The notes under the pieces were generated by a model that made no database searches, was not told the DNA's origin, and was given only the letters and a program-made list of their open reading frames with translations. From contig NZ_JADKQA010000008.1 of the NCBI RefSeq assembly GCF_015351765.1, positions 1 through 64,000 on the forward strand: a DNA stretch of 64,000 bases, read 5' to 3'. The position numbers were made by a program, and so were the translations under genes. This DNA comes from Clostridium vitabionis. Its GTDB lineage: Bacteria; Bacillota; Clostridia; Lachnospirales; Lachnospiraceae. Shown one piece after another: positions 51,582 to 60,359 of the stretch; positions within the stretch are counted from its first letter, which is position 1, and each line of letters opens with the position of its first letter.

Positions 51582-53657
51582 TCAGACCAGCTCGTCCAGG
51601 CAGACGCCCTTCACCACGGGCACCCGGTTCAGCTGCTCCAGCACCTCCGGAGCCGCCTCCGGCCAGATCTCCGCCGCCGGTTCTCCCGCGAGAAGGAAGC
51701 GGATCAGGCCGCTCTGATCGGTCCGGAGAAGCGGAAGATCTGCCGCCTCCTCCTGCCGGACATTGTCCTTCGTCCAGCGGAAAATGCCGTTATTTCCCGC
51801 GATCAGCGGGTCGGATACCTCCACGGAGAGGGCAAAATCCGCCGCATCTGCCCCGGCATTTTCCCCGGAAGCAACCGCCTCGCCGCCGGTGCCTTCCCCT
51901 CGGGCAGGAGCCGTCTCTGTCCCGGCATCCGCCGCCTCGCCCTCTCGGGTGAATAAGCCGAGCAGCGCCGCAGCGTCCGTACACCTCGCCATGTTCCAGG
52001 GTTTTACGCCCGTCACCGCGGCGTACGGGTCATCCGCGTAGAGCAGATACTGCTCCCTCTCCGCAAGACCCCACTCGGCTCGGAGGCCAACCAGGCGCTC
52101 CCCGTCATAGAGGAACTCCAGCGTCCCGTTCTCCGACGCCATCTCCTTCCGGAGATCCGCCACATAGGCCCGGTCGCGCACCGTATGGAACTCATAGCGG
52201 GCATCCAGCCATTTCGTCATGTATGCCGCCGCAAGGTCGAGATCCGCCTTGTCCTCCGTCACTTCCCGGCGGCTGAGGGTCTTCCCCGCCTCCGTAAGCT
52301 CCGCCCGGACAACATTTCCCGCAAAGACAAAGCCCAGCGGCTCATACACCTTCGGGTTCACCGGAACCAGATAGGTAAACGGCTTCTTCTCCTCGTGCTG
52401 GTCATTCAGGAGCTTCTCAAACGTATCCCGGTAATTGCCCTCCCGGCGTCGGTCCGAGGCGGTTCCCACCGCCACCAGATAATCCGGCACAAGATGCCTG
52501 CCGCGGAAATCCACCGGGTACGGGTTCAGATGAACCATCGACACCAGAAGCCCCGAATCCTTCTTCACGAGGACACGGTTCTTCTTCATTTTCTCCGTGT
52601 AATAGTAGTCGGTGAAGGCCTGGGAATCCTCCGGGAAGCACTCATGGTAGAGGCGCTCCGTCTCCCCCTTGTCCTCATCCGCAAGGTATTCATAGGCGGG
52701 ACCCAGGGTCGTATTGTCGATATGTTCCGCCCACTGGTAGCCCTTCTTCCCGTCCACCAGCTGCTGCACGAGGAACTTCCGGGCAAAGGTTACCGGGTTG
52801 TAGGACATCTTGGACTTTCTGAGCCCCTCGAGGCCCATATCGTCCTCCCGGTTGACCAGCTCCGCCTGGGGAAATGCGTCCAGCAGGAATTCCCGGTTGA
52901 TAAACTGGTAGAGGCCGTCGATCGTGGGGTTGGCTTTCTCCACATGGATGACCGCCATCTTCTCCACCGGGTTATAGCTGCCGATCGTGAACGCCTCGAG
53001 CTCCCCGTCGATAAAGACGCCGCCCATGGCGCCCGGATTTGCCACACAGTTCTTGAGGATGTCGTGAACACCCATGGCCTCGTAATCCAGATGTTCCTCG
53101 TCCTCATCCTTCTGCTCCCGCCATTTGTCCAAGAACTCCCAGACCCGGTGCGAATCCGAGCAGGCCAGCCTCCGGTACTCATACCGGCCCTCATAGGCGC
53201 GGGTGAAGACATTCAGGCGGTTCTTCTTCTTGTGCATCTTTTTGCCCGCCAGCGTGCGGAGGGAGTCCCCGGAATAGATATAGTCGCGGGAATCTACCTG
53301 CTCCTCCACCCGGTATTTATCCTCCGGGAGGTTCAGGAGATTGACGGCATATTCGTCCGCCAGGTTGATCACCAGCGGATATCCCAGATTCTCATTAAAA
53401 TACTGTTCGATCGCGTGAAACGCATCCGGAAGATCCTCCGGGCGGCAGAGCGGCATGGCGGAAAATTTCTTTCCGTCCATCTCCGCGATCCAGAGCAGCG
53501 CCCGGTTCTCCCAGATCGCGTACTCCACGCGGTAGTAATCCTTCCAGATAAAGCTCTCCAGAAATGTGCTGTCGCAGGTGCGGTTCGGCCGCATCTCGTA
53601 GAACGGCTGCATGATCGGCATGTCTCGGAACTCGATCGGTTTGAATTTCAGATTCAT
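51582..53657 (-). CDS. DUF2156 domain fused to an Eis-like acetyltransferase
   Basis: A 691-residue protein. Residues 1-300 match the DUF2156 / phosphatidylglycerol-lysyltransferase-C-like GNAT fold (KFKPIEFRDMPIMQPFYEMR, SLRTLAGKKMHKKKNRLNVF, LVNREDDMGLEGLRKSKMSY). Residues 310-691 resemble Eis-type proteins: a GNAT domain (LVAVGTASDRRREGNYRDTF, VYEPLGFVFAG) followed by an SCP2-like domain (LSVEVSDPLIAGNNGIFRWT, ending GVCLDELV). A Gly/Ala-rich insert interrupts the last domain. The substrate of either part is unknown. Start at 53657; the longer frame is leader. Confidence 0.8.
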   Translation of the reverse strand: MNLKFKPIEFRDMPIMQPFYEMRPNRTCDSTFLESFIWKDYYRVEYAIWENRALLWIAEMDGKKFSAMPLCRPEDLPDAFHAIEQYFNENLGYPLVINLADEYAVNLLNLPEDKYRVEEQVDSRDYIYSGDSLRTLAGKKMHKKKNRLNVFTRAYEGRYEYRRLACSDSHRVWEFLDKWREQKDEDEEHLDYEAMGVHDILKNCVANPGAMGGVFIDGELEAFTIGSYNPVEKMAVIHVEKANPTIDGLYQFINREFLLDAFPQAELVNREDDMGLEGLRKSKMSYNPVTFARKFLVQQLVDGKKGYQWAEHIDNTTLGPAYEYLADEDKGETERLYHECFPEDSQAFTDYYYTEKMKKNRVLVKKDSGLLVSMVHLNPYPVDFRGRHLVPDYLVAVGTASDRRREGNYRDTFEKLLNDQHEEKKPFTYLVPVNPKVYEPLGFVFAGNVVRAELTEAGKTLSRREVTEDKADLDLAAAYMTKWLDARYEFHTVRDRAYVADLRKEMASENGTLEFLYDGERLVGLRAEWGLAEREQYLLYADDPYAAVTGVKPWNMARCTDAAALLGLFTREGEAADAGTETAPARGEGTGGEAVASGENAGADAADFALSVEVSDPLIAGNNGIFRWTKDNVRQEEAADLPLLRTDQSGLIRFLLAGEPAAEIWPEAAPEVLEQLNRVPVVKGVCLDELV

Positions 53658-53746
53658 AAATCCTCCATGAGTAAACGTCTCTCTCGGTTTTCTCATTATA
53701 TTATCGTGCCCGCTATAGTTCAAGCTCCGGGCGTGGATTTTCAATA

Positions 53747-53761
53747 TACCCCTACCGGGTA
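53747..53761. promoter_or_regulatory. TACCC-GGGTA palindrome between the fusion gene and suf
   Basis: TACCCCTACCGGGTA is an inverted repeat with a 5-base centre. Similar TACCC...GGGTA sites bind CsoR/CstR-type repressors. It lies about 75 bases before the suf -35 and about 90 bases upstream of the divergent fusion gene, so either could be the target. Confidence 0.4.
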
Positions 53762-53834
53762 CGGGATTTTTGCCAACAAATGCCCACCAAGTTGCTAAGA
53801 ATTCGTGGAACATCACGAAAACCCGCTGTTCGCC

Positions 53835-53863
53835 TTGCTTCTCCGTTTCTTCCAATATATAAT
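53835..53863 (+). promoter_or_regulatory. suf operon promoter
   Basis: TTGCTT (53835-53840), a 17-bp spacer and TATAAT (53858-53863), 40 bases before the sufC start. GGAGGAG precedes the ATG. Confidence 0.7.
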
Positions 53864-53903
53864 AGCAATCGTCGCAAAAGACCGATAAGTCGGAGGAGAT
53901 ATC

Positions 53904-54647
53904 ATGGCTGAACAATTACTGCATATAGAGAATCTTAAGGTGAACGTGGAGGAGAAGGAGATTCTCCACGGCATTTCCCTGGATATCGCGCCGGGAGAAA
54001 CCCACGTCCTGATGGGTCCCAACGGCGCCGGAAAGTCCACCCTCGGCTACGCCATCATGGGCAACCCGAGATATCAGGTAACCAGCGGCAAGATCGTCTT
54101 TAATGGGGAGGATATCACCGAGGAAGCCGTCGACCAGAGGGCGAAGGCGGGCATTTACCTGTCCTTCCAGAACCCGCTGGAGGTTCCGGGGCTCACGCTC
54201 TCGAGCTTCATCAAGACGTCCGTTGAGCAGAAGACCGGAAAGCACATCCGCATCTGGGATTTCCGCAAGCAGCTGCGCGCCGCCATGGACGTGCTGCAGA
54301 TGGATCCGTCCTACGCGGACCGCGACCTGAATGTCGGCTTCTCCGGCGGTGAGAAGAAGAAGGCGGAGATTCTCCAGCTCCTCATGCTGAATCCGGCCCT
54401 GGCGATCCTGGACGAGACCGACTCCGGCCTTGATGTGGACGCCGTCCGGACTGTGTCCCGCGGCGTTGAGGAGTATCAGAAGAACCACGACGGCGCGCTG
54501 CTCATCATCACCCACAGCACCCGGATCCTGGAAGCGCTCCGCGTGGACCACACCCACGTCCTCGCGGCAGGCAAGATCGTTGCGGACGGCGGCGCCGGCC
54601 TGGTTGACCAGATCAACGAGAACGGTTTCGAGCAGTTCCTGAACTGA
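53904..54647 (+). CDS. sufC: Fe-S cluster assembly ATPase SufC
   Basis: A 247-residue ABC-type ATPase: Walker A GPNGAGKSTLGYAIMG, signature FSGGEKKKAEILQ and Walker B LAILDETDSGLDVDA. The signature and the DETDSGLD Walker B are hallmarks of SufC, which forms a complex with SufB and SufD. Confidence 0.97.
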   Translation: MAEQLLHIENLKVNVEEKEILHGISLDIAPGETHVLMGPNGAGKSTLGYAIMGNPRYQVTSGKIVFNGEDITEEAVDQRAKAGIYLSFQNPLEVPGLTLSSFIKTSVEQKTGKHIRIWDFRKQLRAAMDVLQMDPSYADRDLNVGFSGGEKKKAEILQLLMLNPALAILDETDSGLDVDAVRTVSRGVEEYQKNHDGALLIITHSTRILEALRVDHTHVLAAGKIVADGGAGLVDQINENGFEQFLN

Positions 54648-54663
54648 TGGACCGGAGGTTTTT

Positions 54664-56070
54664 ATGAAAGAAAAAGCAGAAGTCAAGGATATTGACCAGA
54701 ATATGTATGATTTCCGGTATGCGGAGGACGATGCCTACCGCATCAAGTCCGGCCTCACACCGGAGATCGTGGAGAAGATTTCCGCGGAGAAGCATGACCC
54801 GAAGTGGATGCATGACTTCCGGCTGAAAAGCCTCGAGATCTACAACCAGCTGAAGGTTCCGGAATGGGGCCCGTCGATTGACGGCCTCAACATGGATAAT
54901 ATTGCCACCTACGTCCGCCCGAACACCAGCATGAAGGGCACCTGGGATGAAGTCCCCCAGGATATCAAGGATACCTTCGAGCGCCTCGGCATTCCGCAGG
55001 CGGAGCGCAAGTCCCTCGCCGGCGTCGGCGCCCAGTACGACTCCGAGCTGGTGTACCATAACGTGAAGGATGAAGTCGCCCAGCAGGGCGTTGTCTACAC
55101 CGACATGGAGAGCGCCCTGACCGGCGAGTACGCCGACATGGTGAAGTCGCACTTCATGAAGCTGGTTCCGCCGACCGACCATAAGTTCGCTGCCCTGCAC
55201 GGCGCCGTGTGGTCCGGCGGTTCCTTCGTGTATGTCCCGAAGGGCGTCCACCTGGACATCCCGCTGCAGTCGTATTTCCGCCTGAACGCCAAGGGCGCGG
55301 GCCAGTTCGAGCACACACTCATCATCGTGGACGAGGGTGCCGACCTGCACTTTATTGAGGGATGTTCCGCGCCGAAATATAACGTAGCCAACCTCCATGC
55401 CGGCTGCGTTGAGCTGTTCGTGGCGAAGAATGCCCGCCTGCGCTATTCCACCATCGAGAACTGGTCCAAGAACATGTACAACCTGAACACCAAGCGGGCC
55501 ATCGTCGAGGAGGGCGGCACCATTGAATGGGTTTCCGGTTCCTTCGGTTCCCATGTCTCCTACCTCTACCCGATGAGCATCCTGAACGGAAGGGGCGCCC
55601 ACTGCGAGTTCACCGGCATCACCTTTGCCGGGCGCGGCCAGAATCTGGATACCGGCGCCAAGGTCGTTCATAACGCGCCGGAGACCACCTCAGTCATCAA
55701 TACCAAGTCGATCTCCAAGGACGGCGGTGTCAGCACCTACCGGAGCGCCGTGGTCATCCGGAACCAGGCGAAGAAGAGCAGATCCTCCGTCTCCTGCCAG
55801 TCCCTGATGCTGGATTCCGCTTCCCGGTCAGACACCATCCCGGCGATGGATGTCCGCACGCAGGACGCGGATGTCGGCCACGAGGCGAAGATCGGCCGCA
55901 TCAGCGATGAGGCCGTCTTCTACCTGATGAGCCGCGGCATCCCGGAGGAGGACGCCAGGGCCATGATCGTCAGCGGATTCGCGGACAATGTCTCCAAGGA
56001 GCTCCCGCTGGAGTACGCCGTGGAGATGAACAACCTGATCCGCCTGGAGATGAAAGGAAGCATCGGCTGA
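54664..56070 (+). CDS. sufB: Fe-S cluster scaffold SufB
   Basis: A 468-residue SufB with WSGGSFVYVPKGVHLDIPLQ, HFIEGCSAPKYNVANLHAGC and the C-terminal GHEAKIGRISDEAVFYLMSR. The conserved cysteine in FIEGCSAP is present. It assembles clusters on the SufBCD complex. Confidence 0.97.
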   Translation: MKEKAEVKDIDQNMYDFRYAEDDAYRIKSGLTPEIVEKISAEKHDPKWMHDFRLKSLEIYNQLKVPEWGPSIDGLNMDNIATYVRPNTSMKGTWDEVPQDIKDTFERLGIPQAERKSLAGVGAQYDSELVYHNVKDEVAQQGVVYTDMESALTGEYADMVKSHFMKLVPPTDHKFAALHGAVWSGGSFVYVPKGVHLDIPLQSYFRLNAKGAGQFEHTLIIVDEGADLHFIEGCSAPKYNVANLHAGCVELFVAKNARLRYSTIENWSKNMYNLNTKRAIVEEGGTIEWVSGSFGSHVSYLYPMSILNGRGAHCEFTGITFAGRGQNLDTGAKVVHNAPETTSVINTKSISKDGGVSTYRSAVVIRNQAKKSRSSVSCQSLMLDSASRSDTIPAMDVRTQDADVGHEAKIGRISDEAVFYLMSRGIPEEDARAMIVSGFADNVSKELPLEYAVEMNNLIRLEMKGSIG

Positions 56071-56095
56071 CGGTGCAGAGAGAGGAGTTTCATTC

Positions 56096-57169
56096 ATGAG
56101 TCAGAATAAGGATATGGTCATCAACCGGCTTCCGGCACTCACCTGGAACCATCTCGGCATGAACCAGAGCGAAATCCGGGACATTCCGCTCCCCGATGCC
56201 GGTACACTTCTCGCCGAAGTGCCGGATGTGATCCTTCACAGTACCGACAACGTCAAGCGCCTGAAGGACATCGCCACCGGATGCGGCAGCGCGGTGGACG
56301 ACCTTCTTGAACAGACGGACATTCCGTCCAGCCGCTTCAAGACGAAAGCCGGCGAGACCTGCGAAAAGCCCGTCCGCCTGGATTTCCGCTACGGCGAGAC
56401 GCCGAAAAACTTCAATTATGTTGAACTGACCGCGCGCGAGAACAGCGCCATGACCGTGGTTATGGATTACCGCTCCGCCCCGGGCTCTGCCGGCTTCGCC
56501 GGTGTCCAGACCAAGATCCGCGCGGAGAAGAATTCCCTGGTCCGCCTGGTGCAGGTGCACCGCCTCGGGGAAAATATGACCTTCATCAACGATATCGGCA
56601 CCGAGATCGGCGACGGCGCAAGGTTTGAGCTGATCCAGCTGATCCTCGGCTGTGGCAGGACCTACGAGGGGATGAGGACTGACCTCAACGGCACCGGCGC
56701 CTGTCTTGCCATGGACACCGCCTACATCGTCGGCGGCACACAGCGCCTGGATATGAATTACGCGGTCAATCACATCGGCCGCAGGACGCTGAGCGAGATC
56801 AACGCCTCCGGCGTCCTCCGCGACCGCGCCTTCAAGCTGTTCCGCGGCACCATCGATCTTCGGAAGGGGGCTTCCGGCGCGAAGGGCAACGAGAAGGAGG
56901 ATGTCCTCCTCCTGGACGACACGGTGATCAACCAGACGATCCCGCTCATCCTCTGCGACGAGGAGGACGTGGAGGGCAACCACGGCGCGACCATCGGCAA
57001 GCTGGACGATGAGCTGCTGTTCTATATGCAGTCCCGAGGCATCCCCCAGGACGCCATCTACGAGATGCTGGCAACCGCCCACGTGGAAGCCCTTCTCGAG
57101 AAGGTGACCGACGAGAAGACCAAGTGCCGCGTCCGTGATTTTCTGAAAGGAGAATCCTGTCATGACTGA
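56096..57169 (+). CDS. sufD: Fe-S cluster assembly protein SufD
   Basis: A 357-residue SufD-like protein: the beta-helix region leads to VEGNHGATIGKLDDELLFYM, the SufBD C-terminal motif, with a His in the position required for activity. It is diverged from SufB in the N-terminal part. The end overlaps the sufS start by 8 bases. Confidence 0.94.
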   Translation: MSQNKDMVINRLPALTWNHLGMNQSEIRDIPLPDAGTLLAEVPDVILHSTDNVKRLKDIATGCGSAVDDLLEQTDIPSSRFKTKAGETCEKPVRLDFRYGETPKNFNYVELTARENSAMTVVMDYRSAPGSAGFAGVQTKIRAEKNSLVRLVQVHRLGENMTFINDIGTEIGDGARFELIQLILGCGRTYEGMRTDLNGTGACLAMDTAYIVGGTQRLDMNYAVNHIGRRTLSEINASGVLRDRAFKLFRGTIDLRKGASGAKGNEKEDVLLLDDTVINQTIPLILCDEEDVEGNHGATIGKLDDELLFYMQSRGIPQDAIYEMLATAHVEALLEKVTDEKTKCRVRDFLKGESCHD

Positions 57170-58400
57170 TACACAGAGAGCGCTCGACGACAAGCGCATC
57201 CGCAGTGCTTTCCCCCTCTTCGAGGATCCGTCCATTGTCTATCTGGACAATGCCGCGACGACGCAGAAGCCGGACTGCGTGCTCCGCGCCGTCCGCGAGT
57301 ATTATGAGCACGAGAACGCCAACCCGCTCCGCGGCCTCTACGAGCTGAGCCTCAAGGCGACCGACGAATATGAGACTGCCCGGATGGCGGCAGCGGATTT
57401 TATCCACGCGAAGAGCGCGAACGAGATTATTTTCACGAGAAATGCCACCGAGAGCCTGAACCTGGTCTCCTTCACCTGGGCGGAGGCAAACCTCAAACCC
57501 GGCGATGAGATCCTGATCAGCATCCTCGAGCACCACAGCAACATTCTTCCCTGGCAGATGGCGGCAAAGCGCACCGGAGCCGTCCTGCGCTATGTCGAGT
57601 GTGACGAAAAAGGCCGCCTGACCCCGGAGATGGTCCGCGCGGCAATGACGGAGAAGACCCGGCTTGTCGCCATGACCCAGATTTCCAATGTGCTCGGGGT
57701 CAAAAACGATATTAAGGCATTTGCCCGGATTGCCCATGAGTTCGGTGCGGTCTTTGTCTGTGACGGCGCCCAGAGCGTTCCGCACATCCCGGTGGACGTC
57801 CAGGATCTCGACGTCGATTTCCTGGCATTCTCCGGCCACAAGATGATGGCCCCGATGGGCATCGGCGTCCTCTATGGAAAGCTTGACCTTCTGGAGCAGA
57901 TGCCCCCGTTCCTGACCGGTGGGGAAATGATCGAGTACGTGCAGCGCCAGAGCGCGACCTACGCGGAGGTTCCGCACAAGTTCGAGGCCGGCACGGTCAA
58001 TGCCGGCGGCGCGGTCGGCCTCAGGGCGGCGATCAGCTACTACAATACGCTGGGCTTCGACCTCATCGAGGAGAGGGAAAACCACCTGACGAAGCTCTGC
58101 ATGGACCAGCTCCGGGAAATCCCGCACCTGCACCTTCTGGGCGACGATGACCCGATGAACCACCACGGCATCGTGTCCTTCGTCATCGACGGCGTGCATC
58201 CGCACGATATCGCGGCGATCCTGGACGCCGACCGCATCGACATCCGCGTCGGCCACCACTGCGCGCAGCCGCTTCACAAGTACCTGGGCCACCTCTCCAG
58301 CGCCCGGGCCAGCCTCTGCTTCTACAACACGGACGAGGAGATCTTCCGCCTTGCGGAAAGCCTGAAGAAAGTACGGGGGAAAATGGGCTATGCAGAATAG
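57162..58400 (+). CDS. sufS: Cysteine desulfurase SufS
   Basis: A 412-residue class II desulfurase: YLDNAATTQKP, ILEHHSNILPWQ, PLP lysine in FSGHKMMAPMGIG (about residue 226) and the catalytic Cys in RVGHHCAQPL (about 365). It supplies sulfur through SufU. It overlaps the sufU start by 11 bases. Confidence 0.96.
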   Translation: MTDTQRALDDKRIRSAFPLFEDPSIVYLDNAATTQKPDCVLRAVREYYEHENANPLRGLYELSLKATDEYETARMAAADFIHAKSANEIIFTRNATESLNLVSFTWAEANLKPGDEILISILEHHSNILPWQMAAKRTGAVLRYVECDEKGRLTPEMVRAAMTEKTRLVAMTQISNVLGVKNDIKAFARIAHEFGAVFVCDGAQSVPHIPVDVQDLDVDFLAFSGHKMMAPMGIGVLYGKLDLLEQMPPFLTGGEMIEYVQRQSATYAEVPHKFEAGTVNAGGAVGLRAAISYYNTLGFDLIEERENHLTKLCMDQLREIPHLHLLGDDDPMNHHGIVSFVIDGVHPHDIAAILDADRIDIRVGHHCAQPLHKYLGHLSSARASLCFYNTDEEIFRLAESLKKVRGKMGYAE

Positions 58401-58872
58401 TTTTTACAATGAGATCCTGACGGATCACAATCTTCATCCCGCCCACAAGGACAAGATCGAGGGCGCGAATTACACCCTGGAGGGCGTGAACCCCACCTGC
58501 GGCGACGACATTATCCTGAGCCTCAGGGTTGATGACAACGGCATCATCCAGGACGGCGGCTTCGTCGGCGACGGCTGCGCCATTTCCCAGGCGTCCGCCG
58601 ACATCATGCTTGACCTCATCATCGGCAAGAGCAAGGAAGAGGCGCAGCACCTCTCCGACCTCTTCCTGCGCATGATCCGGGGCAAGGTCACGGAGGCGGA
58701 GAAGGAGGAGCTGGAGGAAGCCGGCGCCCTGGAGGACATTTCCCACATGCCGGCCCGCGTAAAATGCGCGGTTCTCGGCTGGCACACCATGGACGAGATG
58801 TTCACCGACGGTGCCGGCAGGATCGGCCCGGACGGGAAGCCCACCGGGACAGCCACCACGGAAGACCAGTAA
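58390..58872 (+). CDS. sufU: Sulfur-transfer protein SufU
   Basis: A 160-residue SufU: the three zinc/sulfur cysteines are in NPTCGDD, GDGCAISQAS and RVKCAVLGW, and the SufU-specific insertion (about residues 85-115) is present. It accepts sulfur from SufS. Last gene of the operon. Confidence 0.95.
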   Translation: MQNSFYNEILTDHNLHPAHKDKIEGANYTLEGVNPTCGDDIILSLRVDDNGIIQDGGFVGDGCAISQASADIMLDLIIGKSKEEAQHLSDLFLRMIRGKVTEAEKEELEEAGALEDISHMPARVKCAVLGWHTMDEMFTDGAGRIGPDGKPTGTATTEDQ

Positions 58873-58894
58873 GTACGCCATGTGCTGAACGGCG

Positions 58895-58956
58895 AAAAAG
58901 CCGGGAGTTCCCGGGGATGCAGTTTTCTGCCTCCCCGGAAGCTCCCGGCTTTTTTC
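58895..58956 (+). terminator. suf operon terminator
   Basis: AAAAAGCCGGGAG-TTCC-CCGGGG pairs with CCCCGG-AAGC-CTCCCGGCTTTTT around a 14-base loop; the T-run follows at once. The A-run on the opposite side could also terminate mutY transcription from the minus strand. Confidence 0.93.
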
Positions 58957-58995
58957 ATATCCTGATGGCTGACCGCTCTCTGCCCGCCACGATGA

Positions 58996-60120
58996 TTATT
59001 CCAGATAGACCGGACGGGAAATTCTCTCCCGGAAAGCATCAAACGCGGACGGGACAGGATACTTGTCCCTGATCTCCTCCGGTGCTGCCCAGACAAGGAT
59101 TCCCCCGCCTTCCGGGGCAATTCCGCTGTCCGAAACGGCTGCCGCCTCATACCCGGCCATCTGCCATTCGAGATGCGTGAAGACATGCTTCGCCTCGCCG
59201 AGCGGCGTGATCCGGCCAAGCTCCAGACCGAGCGCAAAACAGGCTTTCCGGACCTCCGCCTCGGAAAGGATCCCCGTGAGGTTCGGCAGCTCCCAGAGCC
59301 CCGCGAGAAGGCCGTTTCCCGGCCTTTGCCGGAGAAGAATCCTGCCGTCCCGCCAGATAACCAGCACCGTCCTTTTCTCGGCTCTGCGGGCCTTTTTGGG
59401 CGCCTTCACGGGGAATTCCAGCTGCCGGCCGGCACTCTTCGCCAGGCAGTCCCGCTGCCACGGGCAGGCCCCGCAGTCCGGGACGCCCCGGGCGGCACAG
59501 ATCCCCGATCCCAGGTCCATGAGCGCCTGGTTAAAGTCTCCCGGCCGATCTTCCGGCATCAGCGCCAGATAATACGCCTCCGCCAGCTTCTTCGTCCGAT
59601 CATTGCCGATCTCCTCCCCGCAGCAGGACATCCGGCTGAAAATCCGGAGCAGGTTGCCATCCACCGCCGGCACCCTCTCCCCGAAAGCGATCGACGCGAT
59701 CGCCGCCGATGTGTAAGCGCCGATGCCGGGAAGCCTCCGGATCTCCTCCCGCCCTGCGGGCATCCTGCCGCCGTACTGTTCCACGAGGACCTGTGCCGCC
59801 CGGTGCAGGTTCCGCCCCCTGCTGTAATAGCCGAGCCCCTCCCAGCATTTTAAGACCTCGCCCTCATCCGCCACGGCAAGCGATGGGATGTCGGGAAATC
59901 TGGCAAGAAACCGCGCATAATACGCGCGCACCGCCTCAACCCGCGTCTGCTGCAGCATAATTTCCGAAATCCAGACGTGATACGGGGTAGGGCTCTCCCG
60001 CCAGGGAAGAACCCGGCGGTTTTGGTCATACCAGGCAAGAAGCCTGGCCGCCGGTGTCTCTCCGTCCGGCGGAGAATTCCCATTCATCCCGAAAATTCCT
60101 GTTTTCCTGTCTGCCTGCAT
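58996..60120 (-). CDS. mutY: A/G-specific adenine glycosylase
   Basis: A 374-residue MutY: LPWRESPTPYHVWISEIMLQ QTRVEAV region with the catalytic Glu, helix-hairpin-helix LPGIGAYTSAAI, the catalytic Asp in AVDGNLLRI, four cysteines for the [4Fe-4S] cluster ending CGACPWQRDC, and a C-terminal NUDIX-like domain (LLAGLWELPNL). It removes adenine opposite 8-oxoG. ATG 60120 has GGGAGGAG about 9 bases upstream. Confidence 0.94.
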   Translation of the reverse strand: MQADRKTGIFGMNGNSPPDGETPAARLLAWYDQNRRVLPWRESPTPYHVWISEIMLQQTRVEAVRAYYARFLARFPDIPSLAVADEGEVLKCWEGLGYYSRGRNLHRAAQVLVEQYGGRMPAGREEIRRLPGIGAYTSAAIASIAFGERVPAVDGNLLRIFSRMSCCGEEIGNDRTKKLAEAYYLALMPEDRPGDFNQALMDLGSGICAARGVPDCGACPWQRDCLAKSAGRQLEFPVKAPKKARRAEKRTVLVIWRDGRILLRQRPGNGLLAGLWELPNLTGILSEAEVRKACFALGLELGRITPLGEAKHVFTHLEWQMAGYEAAAVSDSGIAPEGGGILVWAAPEEIRDKYPVPSAFDAFRERISRPVYLE

Positions 60121-60359
60121 AGGATAAATCTCCTCCCCTCGGCGCCCTGCCCTGCGCCGGGAAACTTCTGAAAATGCGGAACTGTCCAGCACATGCGGAG
60201 CCTGAGCAGCTGCACAAATGGCAAAAATCATGTCTGCCTGGAATCCCGCACCCGAACAGCAGTCAAAGACGCAAAAATCCGGCAGCCCAGAGCAGTCTGC
60301 CCGGGCCACCGGATGATTATACCCTATTCAGGAGGAGGATGACAGGAATCTGGCGGAAA

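Noticed and set aside
52185-53798. A 537-codon plus-strand frame opposite the DUF2156-Eis gene
   Set aside because: No domain similarity and fully antisense to a gene with strong family motifs.
56946-58292. A 448-codon minus-strand frame opposite sufD and sufS
   Set aside because: Antisense shadow; sufS is unmistakable.
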